Shown here in pieces: positions 6,986 to 13,149 of a DNA stretch of 13,289 bases. The notes beneath the pieces are model-generated. The model saw nothing but the letters and a program-made list of their open reading frames with translations, did no database searches and was not told the DNA's origin. This stretch comes from Archaeoglobus sp. (lineage in GTDB: Archaea > Halobacteriota > Archaeoglobi > Archaeoglobales > Archaeoglobaceae), in contig QNXS01000019.1 in the NCBI GenBank assembly GCA_003978865.1, positions 1-13,289 on the forward strand, in the 5' to 3' direction. Both the position numbers and the translations under genes were made by a program. Numbering within the stretch: the stretch's first letter is position 1; each line of letters begins with the position of its first letter.

Positions 6986-8041
6986 TTACCGCAACGAACC
7001 AATCTTTCTCAGAAGTTCTAATTTCTCAAAATCTCCAAGCTCAGATTGCTTTATAATATCTCTCATAAACTCTATTACTTCATCGTAACTCTGTCTATTG
7101 ACCGGAAACGGAACACCATCTTTACCTCCAACTGCAAAGCAGTACTTTGCCGGATCCTGTCTGCTGTATTCTCTGTTGTATATTAGGTCTGAAATTAGGG
7201 CTAACGCTCTAATCGTTCCTTTTCCAATACCTTTAATAAAGAGTAACTCCTCAAACCGGGAAGGTTGTAGGTTATAAGCGGTTTCCACAGCCTTCCAGTT
7301 TATTCTTCTTGGGACTGAAACACCTTCCCTGTACCTTATAATACTAAGGAGTCTTCTATAATCTTTTTTAAAGGTGTTATCCCTTATTATATCAAGTGCT
7401 GTTTCTCTGTTTTCCCTACTTCTTCTTGATGTTAAATCCAGAACTTCTCTTTCCCTTCTTTCAGCAGCAATCCCGTAGTGCTGTTTTTCACAACAAATCT
7501 CAAAATCCGGCTTCCAGTGATATCTCCTTGCCATCTTTGTTGCGGAATTCATGCCCTGCTGTATTACAAGGAAGTGCTTTCTTGAAAATATGATGCAGTG
7601 ATGGTATATATCATAGCTGTCCTGCAGAACTGAAGAATCCGTTTTTGCTGCAAATCTGCTTGCGTTAATAAGTTTTCTAATATTTATATCCGGAATACCA
7701 AGTTCTTCTGCAAATTTCACTATATGTTCAGGAGTTTTTATGCCTTCCTTTCCTTTTCCTCCTGCAACTCTGATATCAACGTTGGACTGGGAGCTGTTAA
7801 GAACAGACTTCAGAACACCCATAAGAACAGTTGTTGAACCTGAAGAATTCCAGTCAAAACCAAGTACATTGGAAAAAGATTGAAAAAAGATTGGATCGGC
7901 CATCCTATCAAAAAACTCTCTTTCACCAAACTCTTCGACGATAATCCTAACAACGGGCAGAGCTAATTTTTTCATCCTGCCGAGTAACCAGTAAGGAGCT
8001 TTTCCACGATGCAAGGGTAGATATATTGATGACTCAGGCAT
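6986..8041 (-). CDS. DUF763 family protein with helix-hairpin-helix segment
   Basis: A 351-residue soluble protein of the DUF763 family, found in many archaea and some thermophilic bacteria, without a firmly known role. Family-typical blocks include LPLHRGKAPYWLLGRM (8-23), DPIFFQSFSNVLGFDWNSSG (49-68), VAGGKGKEGIKTPEHI (92-107), LQDSYDIYHHCIIF (139-152) and VIQQGMNSATKMARRYHW (160-177). A helix-hairpin-helix-like stretch, ELLFIKGIGKGTIRALALI near 265-283, suggests contact with DNA or nucleic acid, and a GGKDGVPFPV motif follows. The start is ATG at 8041, 24-25 nt from a TATA-like element, so the mRNA is probably leaderless. It precedes thiC on the same strand with 40 bp between, so co-transcription is possible although a functional link to thiamine is not evident. 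Confidence 0.85.
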   Translation of the reverse strand: MPESSIYLPLHRGKAPYWLLGRMKKLALPVVRIIVEEFGEREFFDRMADPIFFQSFSNVLGFDWNSSGSTTVLMGVLKSVLNSSQSNVDIRVAGGKGKEGIKTPEHIVKFAEELGIPDINIRKLINASRFAAKTDSSVLQDSYDIYHHCIIFSRKHFLVIQQGMNSATKMARRYHWKPDFEICCEKQHYGIAAERREREVLDLTSRRSRENRETALDIIRDNTFKKDYRRLLSIIRYREGVSVPRRINWKAVETAYNLQPSRFEELLFIKGIGKGTIRALALISDLIYNREYSRQDPAKYCFAVGGKDGVPFPVNRQSYDEVIEFMRDIIKQSELGDFEKLELLRKIGSLR

Positions 8042-8057
8042 GGGTTATCGTTCTTTT

Positions 8058-8070
8058 TTATTTAATAAAA
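8058..8070 (-). promoter_or_regulatory. TATA-like element of the DUF763-thiC gene group
   Basis: The minus strand reads TTTTATTAAATAAAA centred at about 8065, 24-25 nt before the ATG at 8041, which suits a leaderless archaeal promoter. Confidence 0.5.
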
Positions 8071-8100
8071 ATGTTATGCTGTTAAAACATAGAGTTAAGA

Positions 8101-9084
8101 TTATCTAAAAAATCTGATGTGCTCACCAATTCTTCTTTCTCTTGCCATTTCGAAAACCACGCTGGCAGTTGCTATGTCCTGTATTGCAAGTCCGGTAGAA
8201 TCAAAAATTGTTATCTCTTCGTCACTCTCCCTACCGGGCTTAATCCCAGCTACGACTTCACCTATTGTAGCATGTATGTTTTCAACTTTCAGAATTCCAT
8301 TAGATATTGCAAAGTTGACTTCCCCACCATGAACAGCCTGCCTGAGGTCATCAACAACAATCTTTGCTCTCAGAAGAATTTTTTCATCCAGTTCCCGCTT
8401 TCCCGGTGCATCTGCTCCTATAGCATTTATATGTATACCTGCATTTACCCATTCATTCTTTACAACCGGATTTGTTGAGGGAGTTGTTGTTGTCAGGACA
8501 TCACATCTGCATACCCTTTTACATTCGCAAACTTCTGCATCTATTCCAAGCTTAGAGCAGTGTTTGATAAACTTCTGAGAAATTGAGCTATTTATGTCAT
8601 AAGCAAGAATATTGTTTACATCAAAAATCTCCATTAAAGCTTCAAGCTGGTAATACGCCTGAGTTCCACATCCAACAAAGCCAAATACATTGCTGTCCTT
8701 TCTCGCAAGATACTTTGCAGCAATCCCTCCTGCAGCCCCCGTTCTTACACAGGTTATATATGTTGCATCCATAACCGCAAGTGGAAATCCTGTCTTGGGG
8801 TCATTTAGAATTAGTAGAGCCATTACTGTTGGCAATCTTTTTTCTTTGTTTAGCGGATGAGAGTTTACCCATTTAACACCAGCATAGTTCCCAACGAGAG
8901 CCGGCATTGCCCTTAAATCGCCATCATCAAAGGTCAGATACACCTTTGGTGGCATCTGAACCTGATTGTTGTCCTTCATTGAGCATTCAGCGTATAATCT
9001 GAAAGCTTCCTCAACAACACCCATAACGTCTCTAATTCTGAGCAAAGACCTGATTTCGTCCTCTGTCAGTATCAGTGTTTGCAT
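8101..9084 (-). CDS. ala: Alanine dehydrogenase, mu-crystallin/ornithine cyclodeaminase family
   Basis: NAD-dependent oxidative deamination of L-alanine to pyruvate and ammonia is the likely reaction. The 327-residue protein follows, from memory, the archaeal-type alanine dehydrogenase of Archaeoglobus fulgidus almost block for block: METLILT-like start (MQTLILTEDEI), DLRAMPALVGNYAGVKWVNSHP, VMDATYITCVRTGAAGGIAAKYLARK, the nucleotide-binding GFVGCGTQ (136-142), HINAIGADAPGK and DEEITIFDSTGLAIQD. The catalytic lysine corresponds to K71 and the catalytic aspartate to D225. Compared with the A. fulgidus enzyme there is a short insertion near residues 35-42 (SMKDNNQV). Other members of the superfamily are ornithine cyclodeaminases, so the substrate should be held as probable. 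It is a single-gene unit; TATA-like sequence lies near 9098-9112 and the start is probably leaderless. Confidence 0.9.
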   Translation of the reverse strand: MQTLILTEDEIRSLLRIRDVMGVVEEAFRLYAECSMKDNNQVQMPPKVYLTFDDGDLRAMPALVGNYAGVKWVNSHPLNKEKRLPTVMALLILNDPKTGFPLAVMDATYITCVRTGAAGGIAAKYLARKDSNVFGFVGCGTQAYYQLEALMEIFDVNNILAYDINSSISQKFIKHCSKLGIDAEVCECKRVCRCDVLTTTTPSTNPVVKNEWVNAGIHINAIGADAPGKRELDEKILLRAKIVVDDLRQAVHGGEVNFAISNGILKVENIHATIGEVVAGIKPGRESDEEITIFDSTGLAIQDIATASVVFEMARERRIGEHIRFFR

Positions 9085-9309
9085 AATAATGTCTGTATTT
9101 TAAAAGTTTAAGCGATTTTTGCTTGAGTTGCACTACTGAATTTTTTAATTTTTTAGTTTTTTAATTTTTTGAAGAGTAAAACGGTGTAACAGTGTAACAG
9201 TAACGGTGTAACAGTATAGTGGTGTTGATGGTGTAATAAAATTAGTGTAACAAAATTGATGTTAAAATATAGTATAGTTGTATAATTATAGCAATGTAAT
9301 AGCTGGTAG
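9085..9309. repeat. AT-rich low-complexity spacer with GTGTAACAGT-like repeats
   Basis: No gene is visible. Near 9139-9172 T-runs alternate with AAT and AGT (TTTTTTAATTTTTTAG). From 9181 a 10-mer recurs: ACGGTGTAACAG at 9181, GTGTAACAGT at 9192, ACGGTGTAACAGT near 9203, with degenerate GGTGTAATAA and GTGTAACAAA following to about 9255. Related TAACAGT/TAACGG words appear past the tRNA at about 9431-9462. Confidence 0.6.
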
Positions 9310-9382
9310 TGGGCTCGCCCGGATTCGAACCGGGGACCTTCGCCTCGTCAAGGCGACGTCATAACCGCTAGACTACGAGCCC
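9310..9382 (-). tRNA. tRNA-Val (anticodon GAC)
   Basis: The minus strand folds into a full cloverleaf: 7-bp acceptor GGGCTCG/CGAGCCC, D arm GTCTAGCGGTTATGAC, anticodon stem TCGCC/GGCGA with loop TTGACGA (anticodon GAC, reading GUC/GUU), and T arm CCGGG-TTCGAAT-CCCGG complement. There is no intron, and the bases after the discriminator A are CTA, so the CCA end is not encoded. A TATA-like CTTATAATT lies at 9405-9413, about 27 nt before the mature 5' end. Confidence 0.96.
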
Positions 9383-9404
9383 CTATGGGAATTCTGTATA
9401 GTGG

Positions 9405-9413
9405 AATTATAAG
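9405..9413 (-). promoter_or_regulatory. TATA box of the tRNA-Val gene
   Basis: CTTATAATT on the minus strand, centred about 27 nt before the tRNA 5' end, fits an archaeal tRNA promoter. Confidence 0.5.
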
Positions 9414-9508
9414 ATTTGTGGTGGAATTACAGTTAACACATTAACGGCTAACAGTTATCGGTTAGTGAAATCCGAAACCTCTAAAACCTCAACATACTTG
9501 CTTCAAAT

Positions 9509-10423
9509 ATGAAGAAACTCCTGCTTGCAGTAACGGTGATAATTCTGACCTCTGCGATAACCGGATGCTCAAACGCCCATCTAAAAGCAAACATGACCCA
9601 GATCAAGGAGAAGTACAGCTCAATAGAAAGTATGAGCGGTACGGCTATAGTAAAATGTAGAAATTCTAATGATACTATAATCTTCACATTTGTAAAACCA
9701 GATAAGTTCTTGGAATGGTACTCCACAAAGAACAAAATGATTGTTTACAACGGTAGTGTCGGACTAATAAGAGACAGTACTGGAACAAGGAAACTAAATG
9801 AAAAGCCGTTCAATCCCTACGATTACGGAAGGATACTAATGAATGGAAAAGCTTACGTTTCAGGTAACAGTATAGTTGTCGAGAACGATCTTGGAAAGGT
9901 CTGGCTTAACAAAAACTTACTTCCGGAAAAGATAGAGTGGAACAGGGGAATTACTGTAAAAATAATCAAGCTGAGTATAAATGGAAAGGGAGATGAAAAG
10001 ATAATAGAAGATTTTTCAGGCACAAGTAGTAGGGAGCAAAAGCCCAACAAGCTCGTAAGCATGAGTGAGGCAAAAAGAGAGGTTAATTTCTCGATTATAT
10101 CACCTAATTACACCGATGGATGCAAGTTCGTAGGCGCAATAGTTTCTAACATTTCTGGAGTCAAAGTTGTAACTCTGTACTATGGGGAAATGAACTCAAA
10201 CAAGCTTCTGACAATTGTGGAAGCCAAGAACATTTCGATCTTGGACAGCGTGTGTGGTATGAAGAAAACTTATGAAACTAACATTAACGGTGTAAACGTT
10301 AAAGTAGGTACAGCACTTGGCAGGTGGAGAGCCTATAAATTTAAGGTAAATGGTGTAGCGGTTGTTGTTTATGGTAACATACCGGCTCAGGAAACAATTA
10401 GTGTAGTTAAATCAATGATTTAA
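9509..10423 (+). CDS. Lipoprotein, LolA-like N-terminal half and DUF4367-like C-terminus
   Basis: A 304-residue secreted protein. The N-terminus MKKLLLAVTVIILTSAITGC is a signal peptide with a lipobox, so the mature protein probably begins at C20 and is lipid-anchored on the outer face of the cytoplasmic membrane. Residues about 30-170 (KYSSIESMSGTAIVKC, TFVKPDKFLEWYS, KVWLNKNLLPEKIEW) have the beta-rich pattern of LolA/LolB-like lipoprotein carrier folds, which occur in several Euryarchaeota. The last ~115 residues (SIISPNYTDGCKFVGAIVS to YKFKVNGVAVVVYGNI) look like the DUF4367 domain often joined to such proteins. Substrate unknown. ATG at 9509 has no clear ribosome-binding site. The gene is alone on its strand, next to the tRNA; T-rich sequence after the stop (10424-10440) may terminate transcription. 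Confidence 0.8.
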   Translation: MKKLLLAVTVIILTSAITGCSNAHLKANMTQIKEKYSSIESMSGTAIVKCRNSNDTIIFTFVKPDKFLEWYSTKNKMIVYNGSVGLIRDSTGTRKLNEKPFNPYDYGRILMNGKAYVSGNSIVVENDLGKVWLNKNLLPEKIEWNRGITVKIIKLSINGKGDEKIIEDFSGTSSREQKPNKLVSMSEAKREVNFSIISPNYTDGCKFVGAIVSNISGVKVVTLYYGEMNSNKLLTIVEAKNISILDSVCGMKKTYETNINGVNVKVGTALGRWRAYKFKVNGVAVVVYGNIPAQETISVVKSMI

Positions 10424-10440
10424 TTTTTAATTTTTCTAAT
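10424..10440 (+). terminator. T-rich intrinsic terminator of the lipoprotein gene
   Basis: Immediately after the TAA stop the plus strand is TTTTTAATTTTTCTAATT, the T-rich signal used for archaeal termination. No stem is needed or seen. Confidence 0.4.
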
Positions 10441-10451
10441 TCACAAACAAC

Positions 10452-10797
10452 AATGAAATTAAAAAACTTTTAAAACTTGGCTTCTTTAGAACCATAAACG
10501 TGATTGGGTTTTTACAGCTATACAGCAAGAATAGTACAAAACAGGTATATAAAGCTGGGTTTAGCCGTAAAACAAACTGGAGGAGTCTGAGTAATTTCAT
10601 AATAGACTGTTTGAAGATAATAACATAGATTTATAATTTATATCAGCTCACATGAAAATGCTGTAAAATTTATCAATGATGCACAGTGGCGCTGGGATTG
10701 ATTTCAATTAAAAATTGCATAAGATGCTTTTTCACTTTTTCTAAGTGCCAATGTTACTGTTAATCCTGATTATAAGTTCAAGTTTTTGGGTATGTAA
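10452..10797 (+). pseudogene. Decayed gene with winged-helix-like start
   Basis: An open stretch without ATG runs from about 10452 to TAG at 10626-10628. Its centre reads STKQVYKAGFSRKTNWRSLS then NFIIDCLKII, which looks like the recognition-helix part of an archaeal winged-helix DNA-binding domain; a GTG at 10500 would allow 42 residues. In a second frame, 10627-10797 gives FIIYISSHENAVKFINDAQW and later DAFSLFLSANVTVNPDYKFK, interrupted by TGA at 10699 and a TAA near 10720. Both pieces read like protein, so the most likely explanation is one or two small genes destroyed by stop codons and a frameshift. A TATA-like GTATATAAAG at 10543-10552 lies inside the first piece and is probably accidental. 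The wHTH call is tentative. Confidence 0.35.
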
Positions 10798-10846
10798 ATA
10801 ATGAGAACCTTCCTTACTGGCTTAAATCCAACTATCTGTAGTCATT

Positions 10847-11418
10847 TCAATAAAAAGTATCTGCAATTCTTGGTGTTATGTAAGCTTCTACAAATGCTGC
10901 TATTACGATTAGCACTGTAGAGATTAATGCTAAGGTTAGGTATTCCTTGATGTCTTCTTTCGTTAGTATTTGCTCCTTTCTGCCTGCTAAATAACGAACG
11001 ATTTCATAGGGAATTTTAAAGCCTGCTGCTCCTGCTATGATTATAGCAGGGATTTTGAAAATGCCGTGTGGGAGTATTAAGATAATTAGTTGACTAAAAG
11101 ATGTGCCCTTCTTCAAGGAATTTCCAATTAGGTATCCAATAGTTAAACCATTGTACATAAGATTTATCAAAATAAGTGGGATAAAAACAACCCAATAGTA
11201 ATAATTAAAATTATTATCTTAATATTATTTATTAAAATAAATTTAAATGAGATTTCCCTCTTTATTTTCTCGATATTTTTCATAGAAATGATGGAAATGC
11301 CATGATCAAGAACTTTAGTGGTATGTAACGTCGTAACAAGTGTTGTCAAGAAGCTGAGAAAATATAATAACGCTGAAAACATTAACAACTTTCGTACATG
11401 ACTGTATTTACCTTTCAT
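10847..11418 (-). pseudogene. SpoIIM/DUF95-family membrane protein, frame broken in the middle
   Basis: Two minus-strand frames together make one SpoIIM (DUF95) protein of about 190 residues. The first, 11167-11418, begins MKGKYSHVRKLLMFSALLYF and carries the ILINNIKIIILIITIGL helix before TGA at 11167. The second, 10847 to about 11225, continues with IPLILINLMYNGLTIG, the conserved LPHGIFKIPAIIIAGAAGFK block, the cytoplasmic LTKEDIKEY loop and the final helix. A -1 shift near the T5 run at 11183-11187 would restore the usual spacing between the NN and the NG motifs. The start overlaps the preceding small membrane protein gene by ATGA. DUF95 proteins occur in circular bacteriocin operons, where they help maturation, secretion or immunity. 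It may be dead, be two polypeptides (TTG at 11170), or be recoded. Confidence 0.75.
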
Positions 11419-11678
11419 AATCTTTCTCTTACTTTAGAAATTAAATCAGTGACAATTGTCACACATAGTATGACAGTAGTTGCAAACAAAGCCTTGATAG
11501 TACTACTTTGATGAATGTGTGGTAAGGTTACTAGCAGTATTACAATTACCATCACGACGATTGTAGGTGCAAATACCCTAGAACGAACTCTTTTGCAAGT
11601 GCCACGTTTAGCAGATATTTTATGAGCAAGGCAAATAAATAAAATAGTCAGAAAAGTTAGAGAAATAATCGCTATCAT
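11415..11678 (-). CDS. Small basic three-helix membrane protein, candidate immunity or maturation factor
   Basis: An 87-residue protein without a recognised family. Hydrophobic segments lie at about 1-18 (MIAIISLTFLTILFICLA), 37-54 (APTIVVMVIVILLVTLP) and 61-79 (IKALFATTVILCVTIVTDL); between the first two is a strongly basic loop (KISAKRGTCKRVRSR). It starts 6 bp after the stop of the putative precursor peptide and ends in an ATGA overlap with the SpoIIM-family gene, so the three genes form one operon. Small, basic, multi-helix membrane proteins in this position of bacteriocin operons are commonly immunity proteins; that role here is inference from context only. No clear ribosome-binding site precedes the ATG at 11678. 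Confidence 0.65.
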   Translation of the reverse strand: MIAIISLTFLTILFICLAHKISAKRGTCKRVRSRVFAPTIVVMVIVILLVTLPHIHQSSTIKALFATTVILCVTIVTDLISKVRERL

Positions 11679-11684
11679 AAGTCG

Positions 11685-11975
11685 CTAGTAAAATATTCCC
11701 ACGTAAGCACCAATAGCCACCCAACCTTCAGGACTTGCCGCTGCAAGTTCTACTAGCCCACCCATATCAGACACGAGTTGTTGCGCCACCATCATATCAG
11801 TCGCAGCTAGTGCCTTCTGCCAGGATCCATATTTTTCTGATGCGAGAATATAGCTTCCTAATTTACAAGACCCTACAGTTGCCGGTATCACAGCCAACCC
11901 AACCATAGCCAGAACCATTCCTACGGCCAACCACTTTATCACAGTATCTTCGTCCCACCTCCTCACGGCATACAT
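11685..11975 (-). CDS. Candidate bacteriocin-like precursor peptide (96 aa)
   Basis: The product has a charged N-terminus (MYAVRRWDEDTVIKW), a hydrophobic stretch LAVGMVLAMVGLAVIPATVG (16-35), then about 60 residues rich in Ala, Gly, Val and Met (SCKLGSYILASEKYGSWQKA..., ending GWVAIGAYVGIFY). This build, a roughly 30-residue leader followed by a small amphipathic or hydrophobic helical body ending in aromatic residues, is like circular bacteriocin precursors such as that of enterocin AS-48. No sequence homology is claimed. The genes that follow (small basic membrane protein, SpoIIM/DUF95) support it. ATG at 11975 is preceded by GGAG 8 nt upstream; a GTG at 11984 would add three residues. A TATA box lies at 12003-12014. 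The gene is more G/C-rich than its neighbours. Alternative: an ordinary small membrane protein. Confidence 0.55.
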   Translation of the reverse strand: MYAVRRWDEDTVIKWLAVGMVLAMVGLAVIPATVGSCKLGSYILASEKYGSWQKALAATDMMVAQQLVSDMGGLVELAAASPEGWVAIGAYVGIFY

Positions 11976-12002
11976 CCTACACACTCCTTAGGTTTGCTCT
12001 TC

Positions 12003-12014
12003 AATAATTTAAAG
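12003..12014 (-). promoter_or_regulatory. TATA box of the putative bacteriocin-like operon
   Basis: The minus strand reads CTTTAAATTATT directly after the vapC stop. Its centre (about 12008) is 24-26 nt from the GTG at 11984 and about 33 nt from the ATG at 11975, so the operon likely has its own promoter with a very short leader or none. Confidence 0.45.
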
Positions 12015-12443
12015 CTATAACTCTTTTATTCTTTCTAAGATCTTATCAAACTCTTCGATCAAATAATAGCATTCAATTCCGTATTTTTTAGCATTCTTAG
12101 CCATCACTTTATCGTTCGTTATCAAAATTGAATCCGTTAATTTGGCTGTTGCAATAAATCCCCATCAACTGCTTCCTGTATTTTTACAAACCTTAAGGAT
12201 TTCATCAAATATTACGTCCTCCTCGATCAAATTGAAGTTTTTAAGGACGAAATCGTATCCGATGTCTGCCAATTTAACGTTATATCTAACGAGAACGCCA
12301 AGTATTTCTGCCAAGACAATCTTCGGGCAGTATACTGATTTGCCTTTAGCAGATTTCAGAAATTCCTGTGATTTCTTGTACCTTTCAGCGTCTCTTTTCG
12401 TGAAAAAATCGACTAAAATGGAAGTATCGATCGTTAATCCCAT
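12015..12443 (-). pseudogene. vapC: VapC-type PIN-domain toxin, interrupted
   Basis: PIN-domain RNases cut RNA and are held by a VapB antitoxin. From ATG at 12443 the frame reads MGLTIDTSILVDFFTKRDAE (D6 is the first acidic metal ligand), then KIVLAEILGVL (E46), and stops at TGA 12165-12167. The same frame resumes with FIATAKLTDSILITNDKVMA, containing the conserved TND motif, and ends at TAG 12015-12017. In the gap, another frame encodes EAVDGD, probably the missing segment with a catalytic aspartate, so small compensating indels rather than a single stop explain the break. Joined, the protein would have about 142 residues, usual for VapC. As written it should lack the second half of the active site and be inactive. 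Confidence 0.75.
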
Positions 12444-12621
12444 GGTCTCTTCCTCATTTCAAGTAAAACTTCCAGAGGATCTTCGTCGATCCTTATGTCC
12501 TTCAAAATTTCATCAACTTTTCTTCTATTATTACCTTCCCTTTAGTCTTTTCGGGTAGCGATATCTTTTTTGCAGGTTTAAACACACCGTTCTCGTATAT
12601 AACTTCGATAACCTTTGCCAT
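12434..12621 (-). pseudogene. vapB: VapB-type antitoxin (AF2212/DUF104-like), frameshifted
   Basis: ATG at 12621 starts MAKVIEVIYENGVFKPAKKI, a swapped-hairpin antitoxin N-terminus of the AF2212-like (DUF104) type, then SLPEKTKGKVII. The frame runs out at TGA 12502-12504, while a shifted frame from about 12528 gives RRKVDEILKDIRIDEDPLEV then LLEMRKRPWD, ending with TAA at 12434-12436. A single missing base near 12520-12530 explains this. The reconstructed gene overlaps vapC by 10 bp, as is usual for toxin-antitoxin pairs. It begins 22 bp after the end of the second SpoIIM relic. Confidence 0.75.
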
Positions 12622-12643
12622 AATCCTAAATAGCCTTAAATCT

Positions 12644-13149
12644 TCAAATACCTTTTGTCTTGAGCATAGCTTTTGCTATTTTAAGGGTTACGTTTGCTTC
12701 TATCCAAGCAGCTATCACGATTAAGATTATTGAAATCAGTGCGAGAGTGAAGTATTCCTTAATGTCTTCCTTCTTTCGTGAGAATTGTTTCTTTCTTGCC
12801 TGCTAAGTATCTGATTATTTCGTACGGGATTTTGAAGCCTGCCGCTCCAGCTATTATTATCGCCGGTATCTCGAAGATGCCGTGTGGAAGGATAAGTGTG
12901 AATATAATTATTGGAGTTTTAAAGGATGCTTTTACAACCATGCCCAAATTAACTCCGTTAAAAATCAAATTCACAAACGTTGTACTACCAAACAACAATG
13001 ACCTAACAGCAGAAATGCTGTCAATCTGATGTTGTTGACCATAATTTGCCAGAAATCCGGGCTTCAAGAGTATTTAGCTCTACATTTTTTGAAACATTTC
13101 AAATTTGCATAAACCAAATAAACCAAATATAATTTCGAGATTCCTTCAT
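12644..13149 (-). pseudogene. Second SpoIIM/DUF95-family gene, heavily degraded
   Basis: The pieces line up with the SpoIIM gene at 10847-11418 but are diverged from it, so this is an old paralogue and not a recent copy. The start MKESRNYIWFIWFMQI stops at TGA 13099-13101. Farther on, MVNNIRLTAFLLLG changes frame near 13000-13003 to SLLFGSTTFVNLIFNGVNLG, followed by LPHGIFEIPAIIIAGAAGFK and ILTKE. A tandem CTTC duplication at 12766-12773, absent from the other copy, then shifts the frame; the true continuation EDIKEYFTLALISIILIVIA ends with TGA at 12644-12646. At least three disruptions and a shorter N-terminus make it non-functional. Like its relative, it starts in an ATGA overlap with a membrane-protein gene (13146-13149). 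Confidence 0.8.

Noticed and set aside
6946..7002. Thiamine pyrophosphate riboswitch before thiC
   Set aside because: The region is only 40 bp between genes and has none of the conserved THI-box sequence.
9139..9260. CRISPR array downstream of the tRNA
   Set aside because: The repeats are about 10 bp, irregularly spaced and without unique spacers of constant length.
9310..9382. tRNA-Val as an integration (attB) site for a mobile element
   Set aside because: No integrase gene and no second copy of the tRNA 3' end is visible in the window.
9481..10062. Minus-strand ORFs of 84 and 69 codons within the lipoprotein gene
   Set aside because: The plus-strand gene has a clear lipobox signal peptide and domain pattern; the opposite frames are shadows.
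12142..12558. 138-codon plus-strand ORF over vapBC
   Set aside because: It is antisense to the PIN-domain and VapB coding sequences and contains no recognisable domain.
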